From positions 1 through 7,881 of the forward strand of contig JAHDBO010000087.1 of NCBI GenBank assembly GCA_020630355.1: 7,881 nt of DNA, given 5' to 3'. Both the position numbers and the translations under genes were made by a program. How positions within the stretch are numbered: the first letter of the stretch is position 1; every line of letters begins with the position of its first letter. Below the pieces are notes generated by a model, which was not told the DNA's origin, searched no databases, and saw only the letters and a list, made by a program, of their open reading frames with translations. Shown here piece by piece: positions 1 through 7,368 of this stretch. The stretch comes from Saprospiraceae bacterium (lineage in GTDB: Bacteria; Bacteroidota; Bacteroidia; Chitinophagales; Saprospiraceae).

Positions 1-3
1 AAT

Positions 4-70
4 CTAATATCTAAAGACTAATTACTAATATCTGATTTTAGAATAAAATCTATTAGTCAAAGACTATTTT
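4..70. repeat. Degenerate heptamer-type AT-rich repeat leader
   Basis: Five consecutive 7-bp words begin at 4, 11, 18, 25 and 32: CTAATAT, CTAAAGA, CTAATTA, CTAATAT and CTGATTT. After a short interruption, three more 7-bp steps begin at 50, 57 and 64 (CTATTAG, TCAAAGA, CTATTTT). Longer exact copies are embedded: CTAATATCT at 4-12 and 25-33, AAAGACTA at 13-20 and 59-66, and TTTTAGAAT at 36-44 and 68-76. The array ends about 20 bp before the protease start codon, so it occupies the promoter or leader region. A TATTTTTA box at 65-72 could be a -7 element, but no good -33 partner is visible. The function is unknown, and the array may continue to the left of the window. Confidence 0.5.
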
Positions 71-91
71 TAGAATCTTACAATTTTTAAA

Positions 92-3000
92 ATGAAACCA
101 AAATTTACTACACTACTCCTTTTACTACTTCTCCCGGCTTGGATGCTTGCTCAGGTAAGCTTGGGAGGAACTCCCAAAAGTGATGACCTTTCATTGAATT
201 TAAGAAACAGCAATGTACCGACCGTACAGATGCCTGGCATTGATCTGCAATCGCTAAGAGCAGAAGATGCCATCAATGATCAAATTGATGGTCTTTATCG
301 TTTTGCGGTACCGTTTCAAGTCAATTATGATGCTAGAAGAACTGGTTTGTGGGAAACACTGCCAAACGGCGGCAAGTTATGGAGGCTCAATATCAGCGCG
401 CCAAGTGCTATAAACATGAACCTGATATTCAGTAAGATGTATCTTCCACAGCGGTCTAGGCTTTTTATTTATAATCAAGATAAAAGCGAAGTACTTGGTG
501 CGTTTAGTAGCCACAATAATCGAGCAGACGGTGGTTTTGCTACAGCTTTGATCAACGATGATTTCTTAACAGTAGAATACTACGAGCCACCTGGAGTAAG
601 AGGTCAAGCAAGCCTTGTTATATCACAGGTAGCTCATGGTTACAGAGGGATTGATAAGGAAAACAGAAGGATTGATGAATCTGGAAACTGTCAGGTGAAT
701 GTAAACTGCTCCCCTGAGGGAGACGGAATCTGGCAAGACCATAAAAAAGGAGTTGCAAGGATGGTCATCAATGGCTCAGGCCTATGCTCTGGTTCTTTGA
801 TCCATAACACCAACAACGATTGTACCCCATATTTCTTGACGGCAGACCACTGTATCGACGGTACTTATGACGCCATAACAGCACCCAACGCCAATATCGT
901 ATTTTATTGGAATTATGAAAGAACTGGCTGCGCCAATACTGGATCTGCTCCTTTAAACCAAACTTCTTCTGGTGCCGTTGTAGTTGCCAATGACGACGCT
1001 ACCAACTCCGCCGACTTTGCCCTATTGCGGATAAATAGCAATCCACAAGATTTTTACGATGTGTACTTCAACGGCTGGGATCGTTCGGGCAATACTGGAA
1101 CAGGTGGTAAAGGTATCCACCATCCCGCTGGTGACATCAAGAAGATATCCACCCACAGTTCTAATCCAAGCAACACTTCTGGTGGTAGATACTGGGAATT
1201 GTTCTGGGATGCTACCACAAACGGCCATAGTGTTACGGAAGGTGGTTCTTCAGGTTCCCCATTATTCAGGACAAATGGTAGAATATTGGGTCAACTTTAC
1301 GGGGGAAGTTCACTAAATTGTAGTGACCCTGCCAATGATTTAGGGCGGTATGGGCAAATTGCATACTCATGGACCAATAATAATAATGGTGACAATCGAA
1401 GAAGATTGGACGCCTGGTTGGACCCTGGAAATACAGGTGCAACCACGCTCGATGGCGTTGCTGGGACTGCCTGTGGCACTCCAAAGGTTTTGGTATCTGC
1501 TTCTTCTACCTCTGTGCCCGAGAACAATCAATGCAACGACAATACGGATATCACCGTTTCTGTAGTTTTATCCAGCCAACCGAACGCAACTACAAATGTT
1601 AATCTATCTTTATCAGGTTCTGCCAATAATCCTTCAGATTATACATTTGGTTCTACCTCTTTTTCCTTTACCACAGCTAACTGGGATACACCACAGATAA
1701 GAACGTTGACGGTTATTGCCGATGCTTATGTTGAAACAAATGAAACAGTTGTAATTGATAACACTCCAAGTGGAAGCGATGTCGTTGCTGGCTCTTCCAT
1801 CACCATTACTATCATTAATGACGATAATGCCCCAAGCACTGGTGGAACTACCAATTCTGTCATGTATACTGAGACTTTTGATGATGTGACTGGTTGGACA
1901 CAAGCAACCTCAACAGGAACAGTCAATGACTGGAGCATAGGTACAGCAGCTGGATTAACTGGAAACGCTGCCTACATTAGTTCTAACGACAACAACTATA
2001 CTTACAATAACACTACAAGTATCGCAAGATTGCAAAGCGAAACCATCAACTCTTCTGGATACTCCAATTTACAATTGACCTTCGATTATATTTGCAATGG
2101 GGAAGTTGGAAGTATTTATTATGACTATGGGAGTCTGTATTACTCCATTGACGATGGTACAAATTGGGTTCAACTTGGCAGTGAAATACAAGGCGTGACC
2201 AGTGTATCATCCTTCTCGATCGCTTTACCTGCAGATGCGGAAAATATTACAACTTTAAAAATTGCCTTCCGATGGGACAACGATGATTCCGTTAGAAATC
2301 AACCTCCGTTTTCAGTTGATAATGTTCAAATCACAGGTGACATTTCAAGTCCTGCAGTCATTCAAACTGCAATCAATACAGGATCTGGTTTTGCAGAACA
2401 TTATCTTGGACCAAATTCGACAGTACATTTCTATGACCAAGCAACAGGGAATATCATGGCGACTATTGCCAATGGGAATAGTCATGATTATGGATGTACC
2501 CGTGTTGAAGTAGATAGAGCTGGTACAAATGAAACTGCTTGGATTGCTGGTTTCAACATTACCAATAAAACTTTCAAGGTAACTCCAAGCACGAACAACC
2601 CCAATGGGGTTTATGATATTACACTGTATTACGCTGATTCCGAAATATCTACATTCGCACCGAACTCAATGGCAAAAGCTACAACTGCTATCGACAACGG
2701 AACGAACAACGCTGGCAACTCAGAAGTCATTGCCTTCGTTGAAAATGCCATAACAGGTGGTACGACTTATACCGCCTCTTTTACAAGTGGCTTTTCAGGA
2801 TTTGGTCTATCTGATGCTCCACCTCTTGACCCACTCCCAGTTGAGTTAGTTGGGTTGACGGCTAGACCTAATCGGGAAAATATCAAACTAGAATGGGCTA
2901 CAGCTGGTGAGCGTAACAACAAAGGCTTTGAAGTACAAAGAAGTATAAACGCAAGGGATGGCTTCGAATCAATTGGCTGGGTCAACGGTAATGGTAACAC

Positions 3001-3379
3001 TAGCCTAGAAACTGAATATGAATTCACAGATGCTAATGTTAGAAAAGGCGTTACCTATTATTATCGTCTAAAGCAGATTGATTTCGATGGACAGTTTGAT
3101 ATTAGCGATGTCGTTTCGGCAAGAGTTACAGGAAAAAGTGTGGGCATGAATATTTTCCCCAATCCTGTCAAAAAAATCGCCCATGTTTTTGTAAGCGGTT
3201 TTGATACCGATTTTACGCTAAACATCCTTGATGTTCAAGGAAGAGTTGTCTATACAAAAACCTACCGTTCAGACCTTGAAACTATTGAGATTGATGTGGA
3301 CTTCCTAGCGACAGGTGTATATATTCTTAATGTACAATCCGATACTAAAAGTTTAACTGACAAACTAATTATAGAATAG
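92..3379 (+). CDS. Secreted lysyl-endopeptidase-like serine protease with T9SS C-terminal sorting domain
   Basis: This 1095-residue extracellular or surface protease is exported by Sec and then the type IX secretion system. A signal peptide at 1-20 has a poly-Leu core and probable cleavage at MLA|Q. A propeptide-like region follows to about 194. The S1 domain (about 195-457) resembles Achromobacter lysyl endopeptidase. It has His253 in TADHC, Asp308 in SADFALL and Ser387 in GGSSGSP. Six cysteines match the three disulfides of that enzyme: C200-C410, C206-C280 and C232-C254. Maturation probably occurs near Arg192-Arg193. Downstream are a Calx-beta-like module (about 464-580, ending IINDD), a jelly-roll or MAM-like module (about 588-750), a beta-rich module (about 751-905), an Fn3-like module beginning PLPVEL (about 914-1012) and a type A sorting domain (about 1018-1095, with FPNP and TGVYIL). 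Lysine specificity is doubtful because the S1-pocket Asp seems absent. The family and secretion route are secure; the substrate is unknown. It is a lone gene with its own terminator. Confidence 0.93.
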   Translation: MKPKFTTLLLLLLLPAWMLAQVSLGGTPKSDDLSLNLRNSNVPTVQMPGIDLQSLRAEDAINDQIDGLYRFAVPFQVNYDARRTGLWETLPNGGKLWRLNISAPSAINMNLIFSKMYLPQRSRLFIYNQDKSEVLGAFSSHNNRADGGFATALINDDFLTVEYYEPPGVRGQASLVISQVAHGYRGIDKENRRIDESGNCQVNVNCSPEGDGIWQDHKKGVARMVINGSGLCSGSLIHNTNNDCTPYFLTADHCIDGTYDAITAPNANIVFYWNYERTGCANTGSAPLNQTSSGAVVVANDDATNSADFALLRINSNPQDFYDVYFNGWDRSGNTGTGGKGIHHPAGDIKKISTHSSNPSNTSGGRYWELFWDATTNGHSVTEGGSSGSPLFRTNGRILGQLYGGSSLNCSDPANDLGRYGQIAYSWTNNNNGDNRRRLDAWLDPGNTGATTLDGVAGTACGTPKVLVSASSTSVPENNQCNDNTDITVSVVLSSQPNATTNVNLSLSGSANNPSDYTFGSTSFSFTTANWDTPQIRTLTVIADAYVETNETVVIDNTPSGSDVVAGSSITITIINDDNAPSTGGTTNSVMYTETFDDVTGWTQATSTGTVNDWSIGTAAGLTGNAAYISSNDNNYTYNNTTSIARLQSETINSSGYSNLQLTFDYICNGEVGSIYYDYGSLYYSIDDGTNWVQLGSEIQGVTSVSSFSIALPADAENITTLKIAFRWDNDDSVRNQPPFSVDNVQITGDISSPAVIQTAINTGSGFAEHYLGPNSTVHFYDQATGNIMATIANGNSHDYGCTRVEVDRAGTNETAWIAGFNITNKTFKVTPSTNNPNGVYDITLYYADSEISTFAPNSMAKATTAIDNGTNNAGNSEVIAFVENAITGGTTYTASFTSGFSGFGLSDAPPLDPLPVELVGLTARPNRENIKLEWATAGERNNKGFEVQRSINARDGFESIGWVNGNGNTSLETEYEFTDANVRKGVTYYYRLKQIDFDGQFDISDVVSARVTGKSVGMNIFPNPVKKIAHVFVSGFDTDFTLNILDVQGRVVYTKTYRSDLETIEIDVDFLATGVYILNVQSDTKSLTDKLIIE

Positions 3380-3400
3380 AAGCTTATTATTTGATCAATC

Positions 3401-3434
3401 AAAGCCCTTTCTGTCTTTGCAGAAAGGGCTTTTT
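3401..3434 (+). terminator. Intrinsic terminator of the protease gene
   Basis: A perfect 12-bp stem is formed by 3401-3412 and 3421-3432, with an 8-nt loop between. The stem has a GC-rich centre (GCCC/GGGC), and the right arm runs into TTTTT at 3430-3434. It starts 21 nt after the protease stop codon, which makes it a textbook Rho-independent terminator for that gene. Confidence 0.9.
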
Positions 3435-3444
3435 AATTAATCCC

Positions 3445-3475
3445 TTTTTTCCATTTACCATTTTCATTATCTTCG
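3445..3475 (+). promoter_or_regulatory. Candidate Bacteroidota promoter for the 3-hydroxyacyl-CoA dehydrogenase gene
   Basis: TATCTTCG at 3468-3475 matches the Bacteroidota -7 consensus TAnnTTTG except at one base. A T-run at 3445-3450 lies at the right distance (19 nt when read as TTTT) to stand in for the -33 TTTG box. Transcription would start just upstream of the ATG at 3500, and the preceding terminator implies that a fresh promoter is needed here. The call rests on motif and position only. Confidence 0.4.
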
Positions 3476-3499
3476 CCGCCCTAATCAAATACCAAGATA

Positions 3500-4390
3500 A
3501 TGAACAACATAGTAGTAATTGGAGCAGGTACGATGGGCAATGGTATTGCGCACGTTTTCGCCATGAAAGGGTATAGTGTTTCCCTAGTCGATATTTCTGC
3601 AGATGCTTTGGATAGAGCAATGGCAACTATCAGTAAAAATCTGGATAGGATGGTCAAAAAGGAGCGTATCAGCTCTGACGACAAAGTGCAGACTTTGAGG
3701 AACATCATGACTAATACCGATTTAAGCGAAGCGGTCAAAACTGCCGATCTGGTAGTAGAGGCAGCCACTGAAAATGTGGATTTAAAATTAAAAATCTTCC
3801 AACAAATCGACGCCAATGCACCAGCTAATTGTATTCTGGCTTCCAATACTTCTTCTATCTCTATCACCAAGATTGCAGCGGCAACTAGCCGTCCAGAACA
3901 AGTAATCGGAATGCACTTCATGAACCCCGTTCCTGTGATGAAATTGGTGGAGGTGATTCGTGGGTATGCTACTTCAGACGAAGTAACAGAAACTATTATG
4001 GAGCTGTCCGAGAAACTAGGAAAAGTACCTGTAGAAGTCAACGATTACCCTGGTTTTGTTGCCAATAGGATACTGCTTCCTATGATAAATGAAGCCATTT
4101 CCTCCTTACATGAAGGCGTCGCTGGTGTTTACGAGATTGACACGGTGATGAAGCTGGGAATGGCTCATCCAATGGGACCGCTACAATTGGCAGATTTTAT
4201 TGGTTTGGATGTTTGCTTGTCTATCTTGCGAGTATTACATGATGGTTTCGGACAAGCAAAATACGCCCCTTGTCCCCTGCTCGTCAATATGGTTACAGCT
4301 GGCAAATTGGGCTATAAGTCCAAGGAAGGATTCTACGATTATAGCCACGGAGGCAAAGAGTTGATTGTAGCGAAGACTTTTCGGAAGTAA
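3500..4390 (+). CDS. hbd: 3-hydroxybutyryl-CoA / 3-hydroxyacyl-CoA dehydrogenase
   Basis: This cytoplasmic enzyme of 296 residues interconverts 3-hydroxyacyl-CoA and 3-oxoacyl-CoA with NAD(H). It is the usual length for the stand-alone short enzyme, not a fused FadB. The N-terminal Rossmann fold has GAGTMG at 8-13, and Asp31 at the end of the second strand suggests NAD rather than NADP. The active-site set of the human L-3-hydroxyacyl-CoA dehydrogenase is conserved with the same spacing: Ser118 in SNTSS, His139 in GMHFMNPVP, Glu151 in VEVI and Asn189 in PGFVANR. The C-terminal dimerisation domain has KLGMAHPMGP and GYKSKEGFYDY. The ATG at 3500 places the Rossmann strand right at the N-terminus, as is normal. 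It could serve beta-oxidation, butanoate or polyhydroxyalkanoate-type metabolism, or phenylacetate degradation; the sequence does not decide. It is convergent with the acyl-CoA synthetase gene and has no co-directional partner in the window. Confidence 0.93.
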   Translation: MNNIVVIGAGTMGNGIAHVFAMKGYSVSLVDISADALDRAMATISKNLDRMVKKERISSDDKVQTLRNIMTNTDLSEAVKTADLVVEAATENVDLKLKIFQQIDANAPANCILASNTSSISITKIAAATSRPEQVIGMHFMNPVPVMKLVEVIRGYATSDEVTETIMELSEKLGKVPVEVNDYPGFVANRILLPMINEAISSLHEGVAGVYEIDTVMKLGMAHPMGPLQLADFIGLDVCLSILRVLHDGFGQAKYAPCPLLVNMVTAGKLGYKSKEGFYDYSHGGKELIVAKTFRK

Positions 4391-4396
4391 GACATT

Positions 4397-4440
4397 AAAA
4401 AAGAAGAAGATGAGAGGGCGCTCTGTCCTCTCATCTTCTT
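4397..4440. terminator. Terminator between convergent hbd and fadD genes
   Basis: A perfect 14-bp stem is formed by 4404-4417 and 4427-4440, with a 9-nt loop. For minus-strand transcripts coming from the acyl-CoA synthetase gene, the hairpin is followed by a U-run (the complement of A4397-4402), which makes it a good intrinsic terminator. For plus-strand transcripts the following sequence is only TTCTTGTAC, so termination of hbd is probably weaker. The hairpin sits between the two stop codons and probably serves both genes. Confidence 0.85.
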
Positions 4441-4457
4441 GTACTACGCTCAAATCC

Positions 4458-6146
4458 TTAGTTTTCCCAAACAACGTGGTCGGCACAATCGCACCACTCT
4501 TCCATTTGGTCGCCCCATTTATCTTGTATCGCTCCTCTTCTCAATTTCAATGTTGGCGTCAAAAGACTATTTTCTACACCCCATTCATCTTTGGTGACGA
4601 TGACCGTAGAAACCTTTTCATAATTCGCCAACTCTCCATTGACCCTTGCCAAATCTTCTTTGAAGCGTTTTTCGACATCCGCATTGTCTGCCGCTAGTCC
4701 AATCTCGGAAAGCGCCACCAAAGCAACAGGTTGAGCTAAGCCAAGCCCTGCCACACAGATGTGCTCGATAAACTCGTTCCCAGAGAATTTCTTCTCGATT
4801 TTTGTAGGTACGACGAATTGCGCTTTTGCAGTCTTGAAGGCATCTTTCACCCTTCCGATAATACGCAAGTATCCTCCATCGGTCAATGCACCTTTGTCCC
4901 CTGTACGCAACCAACCATCTTCTAGCACCTCAGCCGATAATTCTGGTGATTTATAATAGCCCGTCATCAACCAAGGTTGTTTCATCATGATTTCTCCTGT
5001 ATCCTCGTCTAGCTTCACTTCGGAGAACCCCATCGGTTTTCCAACCGTACCTGCCACATATTTATCCTTTGGCATCACCGTGAAACCGCCCATGTTTTCA
5101 GTCATCCCATAAGCCTCACGGATATTTATACCTAGTTTTTGAAACCAAGAAATCAAAGGTGGCGGCATCATGGAAGCCCCTGTCAAAATGGTAACAGCCT
5201 CGTTCAGCCCTAGTGCTTTTCTGATTTTCTTCTTAACTACATTTTTCAAAATAGGGATACTCAACAAGCGGTTGAGTTTCTTTTGTGGCATTTGCTGCAA
5301 TAATTTCAATTGGAATTTCTGCCAGATACGAGGAACCGCAAAGAACAAATGGGGCATCGTTTCCGAGAGGTTTTTACCAAAAGTATCTAGAGACTCCGCA
5401 AAGGCAACCGAACCGCCGCTCATCAGAACAGCCGTTTCCACCGCAGCTCTTTCAGCGATGTGATTCAGCGGCAAGAAAGAGAAAAACCTTGGCTTATCCC
5501 CCATGTCTTTGAGCGATAAGTCATCGTTGATTTCTTGCGCCTTGATATTCAAGCCGTAGTTGCGGAAAGTATGGACAACCCCTTTTGGCGTACCAGTCGT
5601 ACCAGAGGTAAAGATTATCGTCCAAGTATTATTGATGTCTTGTTCGGGTGTCCCTGTGATACCTTCATGTGCCGCTACAAGGTCATCCCAAGATTCCCCA
5701 TCTTTGACCTCCACTGCACTTGCCATCCGAGGGAAATGGATAATCGGAACTTCGTTGGGAACCCCCTCTCTTTTCTCTTCCCACTCATCCAATTTACCGA
5801 CCATCAATAAATCTACATCTCCTAGGCGCAGCACTAAGTTTAACTGCTCAGAAGTCAAAGTTGGATATAATGGTACGGAAGCATAACCTCCCATCATTAT
5901 CGCCAAATCCGCCAATATCCAATGGGCAGAGTTCTTAGAAATCAAGCCAATGTGAGCACCAGGCTTTAATCCTTTTGCTTGTAGTGCAGCAGCAATGGAA
6001 CGTGCCTCTTGCCCTGCTTCTTTGTAGGTCCAAGTTTTCCAATTATCCCCGAAAGGCTGCTTAATGAAAATATCATTGGGGCGCTCTTTTTCCCATTTAT
6101 AAAAATACGTGAGCCCCGTATTTAAGTTCTTATCATCCAGTACCAT
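4458..6146 (-). CDS. fadD: Long-chain acyl-CoA synthetase (AMP-forming), FadD15-like
   Basis: This enzyme activates fatty acids to acyl-CoA using ATP and CoA through an acyl-adenylate. With the chosen ATG at 6146 it has 562 residues. It carries the ANL-superfamily motifs in order: P-loop TSGTTGTPKG (180-189), YGMTE (346-350), the adenosine-binding TGD (415-417), hinge-type GRVKD (431-435) and the probable catalytic Lys534 in TPTLKLRRG. After the hinge, many relatives have a Gly/Ser-rich S-K-G-K-Y type loop; here it reads AKAQF (440-444). The C-terminal tail has an unusual WCDCADHVVWEN ending. An in-frame TTG at 6179 would add 11 residues; ATG is preferred because a promoter-like element lies suitably upstream and the family normally starts close to this point. 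It lies 103 bp downstream of tesB on the same strand. The family is certain, but chain-length preference is not readable from the sequence. Confidence 0.92.
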   Translation of the reverse strand: MVLDDKNLNTGLTYFYKWEKERPNDIFIKQPFGDNWKTWTYKEAGQEARSIAAALQAKGLKPGAHIGLISKNSAHWILADLAIMMGGYASVPLYPTLTSEQLNLVLRLGDVDLLMVGKLDEWEEKREGVPNEVPIIHFPRMASAVEVKDGESWDDLVAAHEGITGTPEQDINNTWTIIFTSGTTGTPKGVVHTFRNYGLNIKAQEINDDLSLKDMGDKPRFFSFLPLNHIAERAAVETAVLMSGGSVAFAESLDTFGKNLSETMPHLFFAVPRIWQKFQLKLLQQMPQKKLNRLLSIPILKNVVKKKIRKALGLNEAVTILTGASMMPPPLISWFQKLGINIREAYGMTENMGGFTVMPKDKYVAGTVGKPMGFSEVKLDEDTGEIMMKQPWLMTGYYKSPELSAEVLEDGWLRTGDKGALTDGGYLRIIGRVKDAFKTAKAQFVVPTKIEKKFSGNEFIEHICVAGLGLAQPVALVALSEIGLAADNADVEKRFKEDLARVNGELANYEKVSTVIVTKDEWGVENSLLTPTLKLRRGAIQDKWGDQMEEWCDCADHVVWEN

Positions 6147-6225
6147 AGGATTAGTTCTATTTAGTTTAGAGTGAATCAATATTTGCTAGATGGACTGCAA
6201 ACAGCTTAAAAATAACCTAATCCTA
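6146..6225. repeat. 9-bp inverted repeat around the fadD start region
   Basis: CTAATCCTA at 6217-6225 is the exact reverse complement of TAGGATTAG at 6146-6154. The downstream arm ends on the A of the fadD ATG, and the upstream arm lies between the proposed -33 and -7 boxes. Pairing can extend by two further base pairs across a one-base bulge. It could be a paired operator or an RNA stem in transcripts reading through from tesB. It may also be coincidence. Confidence 0.4.
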
Positions 6226-6237
6226 GTAATTCACAAA
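6207..6237 (-). promoter_or_regulatory. Candidate promoter for fadD
   Basis: Read on the minus strand, TTTG (6237-6234) is followed after exactly 19 nt by TATTTTTA (6214-6207). This matches the Bacteroidota pattern TTTG-N19-TAnnTTTG except for the last base. It lies in the tesB-fadD gap and predicts a start near 6200, giving a leader of about 50 nt before the ATG. It suggests fadD can be transcribed independently of tesB. Confidence 0.45.
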
Positions 6238-6249
6238 ATAAAAACCCTA

Positions 6250-7116
6250 TTACCGCATTTGACGCATCAATCCCTCTTGAATAACAGAAGCTACCAGCTC
6301 TCCTTTTTTATTAAAAATACTCCCTCTGGTAAAGCCTCTCGAATTGGAAGCACTAGGACTATCAACTGCATATAACAACCAATCATCCACTCTAAATGGA
6401 CGATGAAAATACATGGCATGGTCTAAGCTAGCCAGAAAAACCTCTTCAAACTTCACTTTATCACGGTGCGGCAAGAGAGCGGTAGTCAGTAAGTTATAGT
6501 CCGATGCATACATCAATACTTCTTGGTGCTCTCGGAGGTCATCTCCTAGTTGTCCCGTACTTTTTATCCAAATACTCCTATTAGGAGATTGTTGAGTATT
6601 AGAAACAAGATAATCCAATCCATCTATTGGTCTAAACTCAATGGGTCTAGGTCGCTTGAAAAAGCCGTACATCCCAGGATGACTGTCCTTTATGAGTTCT
6701 GCCAGTTCATAATCTGGTTTCAATTCCTCTGGAGGGGTAGCGTCCATCATAGGAATCTGATGGTCAAAACCTGGCTGGGCCTTTTGGAAAGAGGCTGCCA
6801 TATTGAAGATTGGTCGTCCCTTTTGGATGGCAACTACTCGTCTCGTCGTGAAAGAACCACCATCTCTTATTCTATCCACCTCATAGACCACTGGCACACT
6901 AATATCTCCTCCTAGGATAAAATAGGCATGCATTGAGTGGAGGCTTCGCTCCTTAGGCACGGTCTCCATAGCCGCATGCAAAGACTGAGCCAGCACCTGC
7001 CCACCAAAAATCCGTCCCCAAGGGGTTTCATAGTTTTGACCTCTAAATATATTTTCTTCAATTTTTTCTAAATCGAGTAATTTTTTCAAATCCTCGACAC
7101 TACTGACCACGTCCAT
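6250..7116 (-). CDS. tesB: Acyl-CoA thioesterase II (TesB family)
   Basis: This 288-residue cytoplasmic double-hotdog thioesterase hydrolyses acyl-CoA to free fatty acid and CoA. Its length is nearly that of E. coli TesB (286). Homology is clear along the whole chain: LEKIEENIFRGQ near the N-terminus, RIFGGQVLAQSL (35-46), SFTTRRVVAIQ (88-98), LDHAMYFHRPF (231-241), and SASNSRGFTRG with the final VIQEGLMR. The E. coli catalytic set D204/T228/Q278 corresponds to Asp206 in MYASD, Ser230 in place of Thr, and Gln280. The ATG at 7116 aligns with the family start, and the upstream bases are A/T-rich (TTATAAATAA) with no Shine-Dalgarno. No terminator separates it from fadD, so readthrough into fadD is possible. 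No convincing promoter is visible upstream. Confidence 0.94.
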   Translation of the reverse strand: MDVVSSVEDLKKLLDLEKIEENIFRGQNYETPWGRIFGGQVLAQSLHAAMETVPKERSLHSMHAYFILGGDISVPVVYEVDRIRDGGSFTTRRVVAIQKGRPIFNMAASFQKAQPGFDHQIPMMDATPPEELKPDYELAELIKDSHPGMYGFFKRPRPIEFRPIDGLDYLVSNTQQSPNRSIWIKSTGQLGDDLREHQEVLMYASDYNLLTTALLPHRDKVKFEEVFLASLDHAMYFHRPFRVDDWLLYAVDSPSASNSRGFTRGSIFNKKGELVASVIQEGLMRQMR

Positions 7117-7161
7117 TTATTTATAAGTTGATTGAGTAATCTATTCTATAAAATTTATAAA

Positions 7162-7211
7162 AGAAGACAGAAGCGAGCTTGCCTGTGCAAGCAGGAACAG
7201 AGAAGACAGAA
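7162..7211. repeat. Hairpin flanked by 11-bp direct repeats upstream of tesB
   Basis: AGAAGACAGAA occurs at 7162-7172 and again at 7201-7211. Between the copies is an inverted repeat, GCTTGC (7177-7182), loop CTGT, and GCAAGC (7187-7192). GAGCTTGC at 7175-7182 recurs at 7271-7278. No T-run follows on either strand, so it is not an obvious terminator. The unit resembles in architecture the element at 7812-7877. The rest of the 7117-7368 gap shows only the terminator at 7309-7347. Confidence 0.5.
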
Positions 7212-7308
7212 TTTCATAAAAGAATCACCATAATAGAACATGGAAATCAATGAATGCCTCTCACCTTTAGGAGCTTGCTTCCGTTACCTTTTGCACAAAT
7301 GCTTTTGC

Positions 7309-7347
7309 AAAAAAATAAGGGATTCACCTGTAGTGAAACCCTTATTT
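7309..7347 (-). terminator. Intrinsic terminator of the SCP2-domain gene
   Basis: A 15-nt stem with one A-A mismatch is formed by 7313-7327 and 7333-7347, with a 5-nt loop. On the minus strand it is followed by seven Ts (the complement of A7309-7315). It begins about 20 nt after the stop codon of the SCP2-domain gene. It isolates that gene from tesB and argues against a three-gene operon. Confidence 0.87.
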
Positions 7348-7368
7348 CTTCATAAAGTTAAATGAATC

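Noticed and set aside
4..76. CRISPR-like array at the window start
   Set aside because: The repeat units are only 7-9 bp and degenerate, there are no spacers of uniform length, and no cas genes are nearby.
3481..4041. Antisense open frame of 186 codons across hbd
   Set aside because: It lies opposite a clear dehydrogenase with intact active-site motifs. Its translation is low-complexity Ser/Thr/Ile-rich and matches no family I recognise.
4618..4914. Minus-strand alternative frame of 98 codons inside fadD
   Set aside because: It is a frame-shifted shadow of the synthetase C-terminal region, which is intact in its own frame.
6147..6179. Longer fadD reading from a TTG codon
   Set aside because: The extra 11 residues add no family sequence, and an ATG at 6146 fits the candidate promoter and family start better. 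The TTG remains possible.
7177..7192. Hairpin GCTTGC/GCAAGC as a terminator
   Set aside because: The stem is only 6 bp, no T-run follows on either strand, and the SCP2 gene already has a much stronger terminator at 7309-7347.
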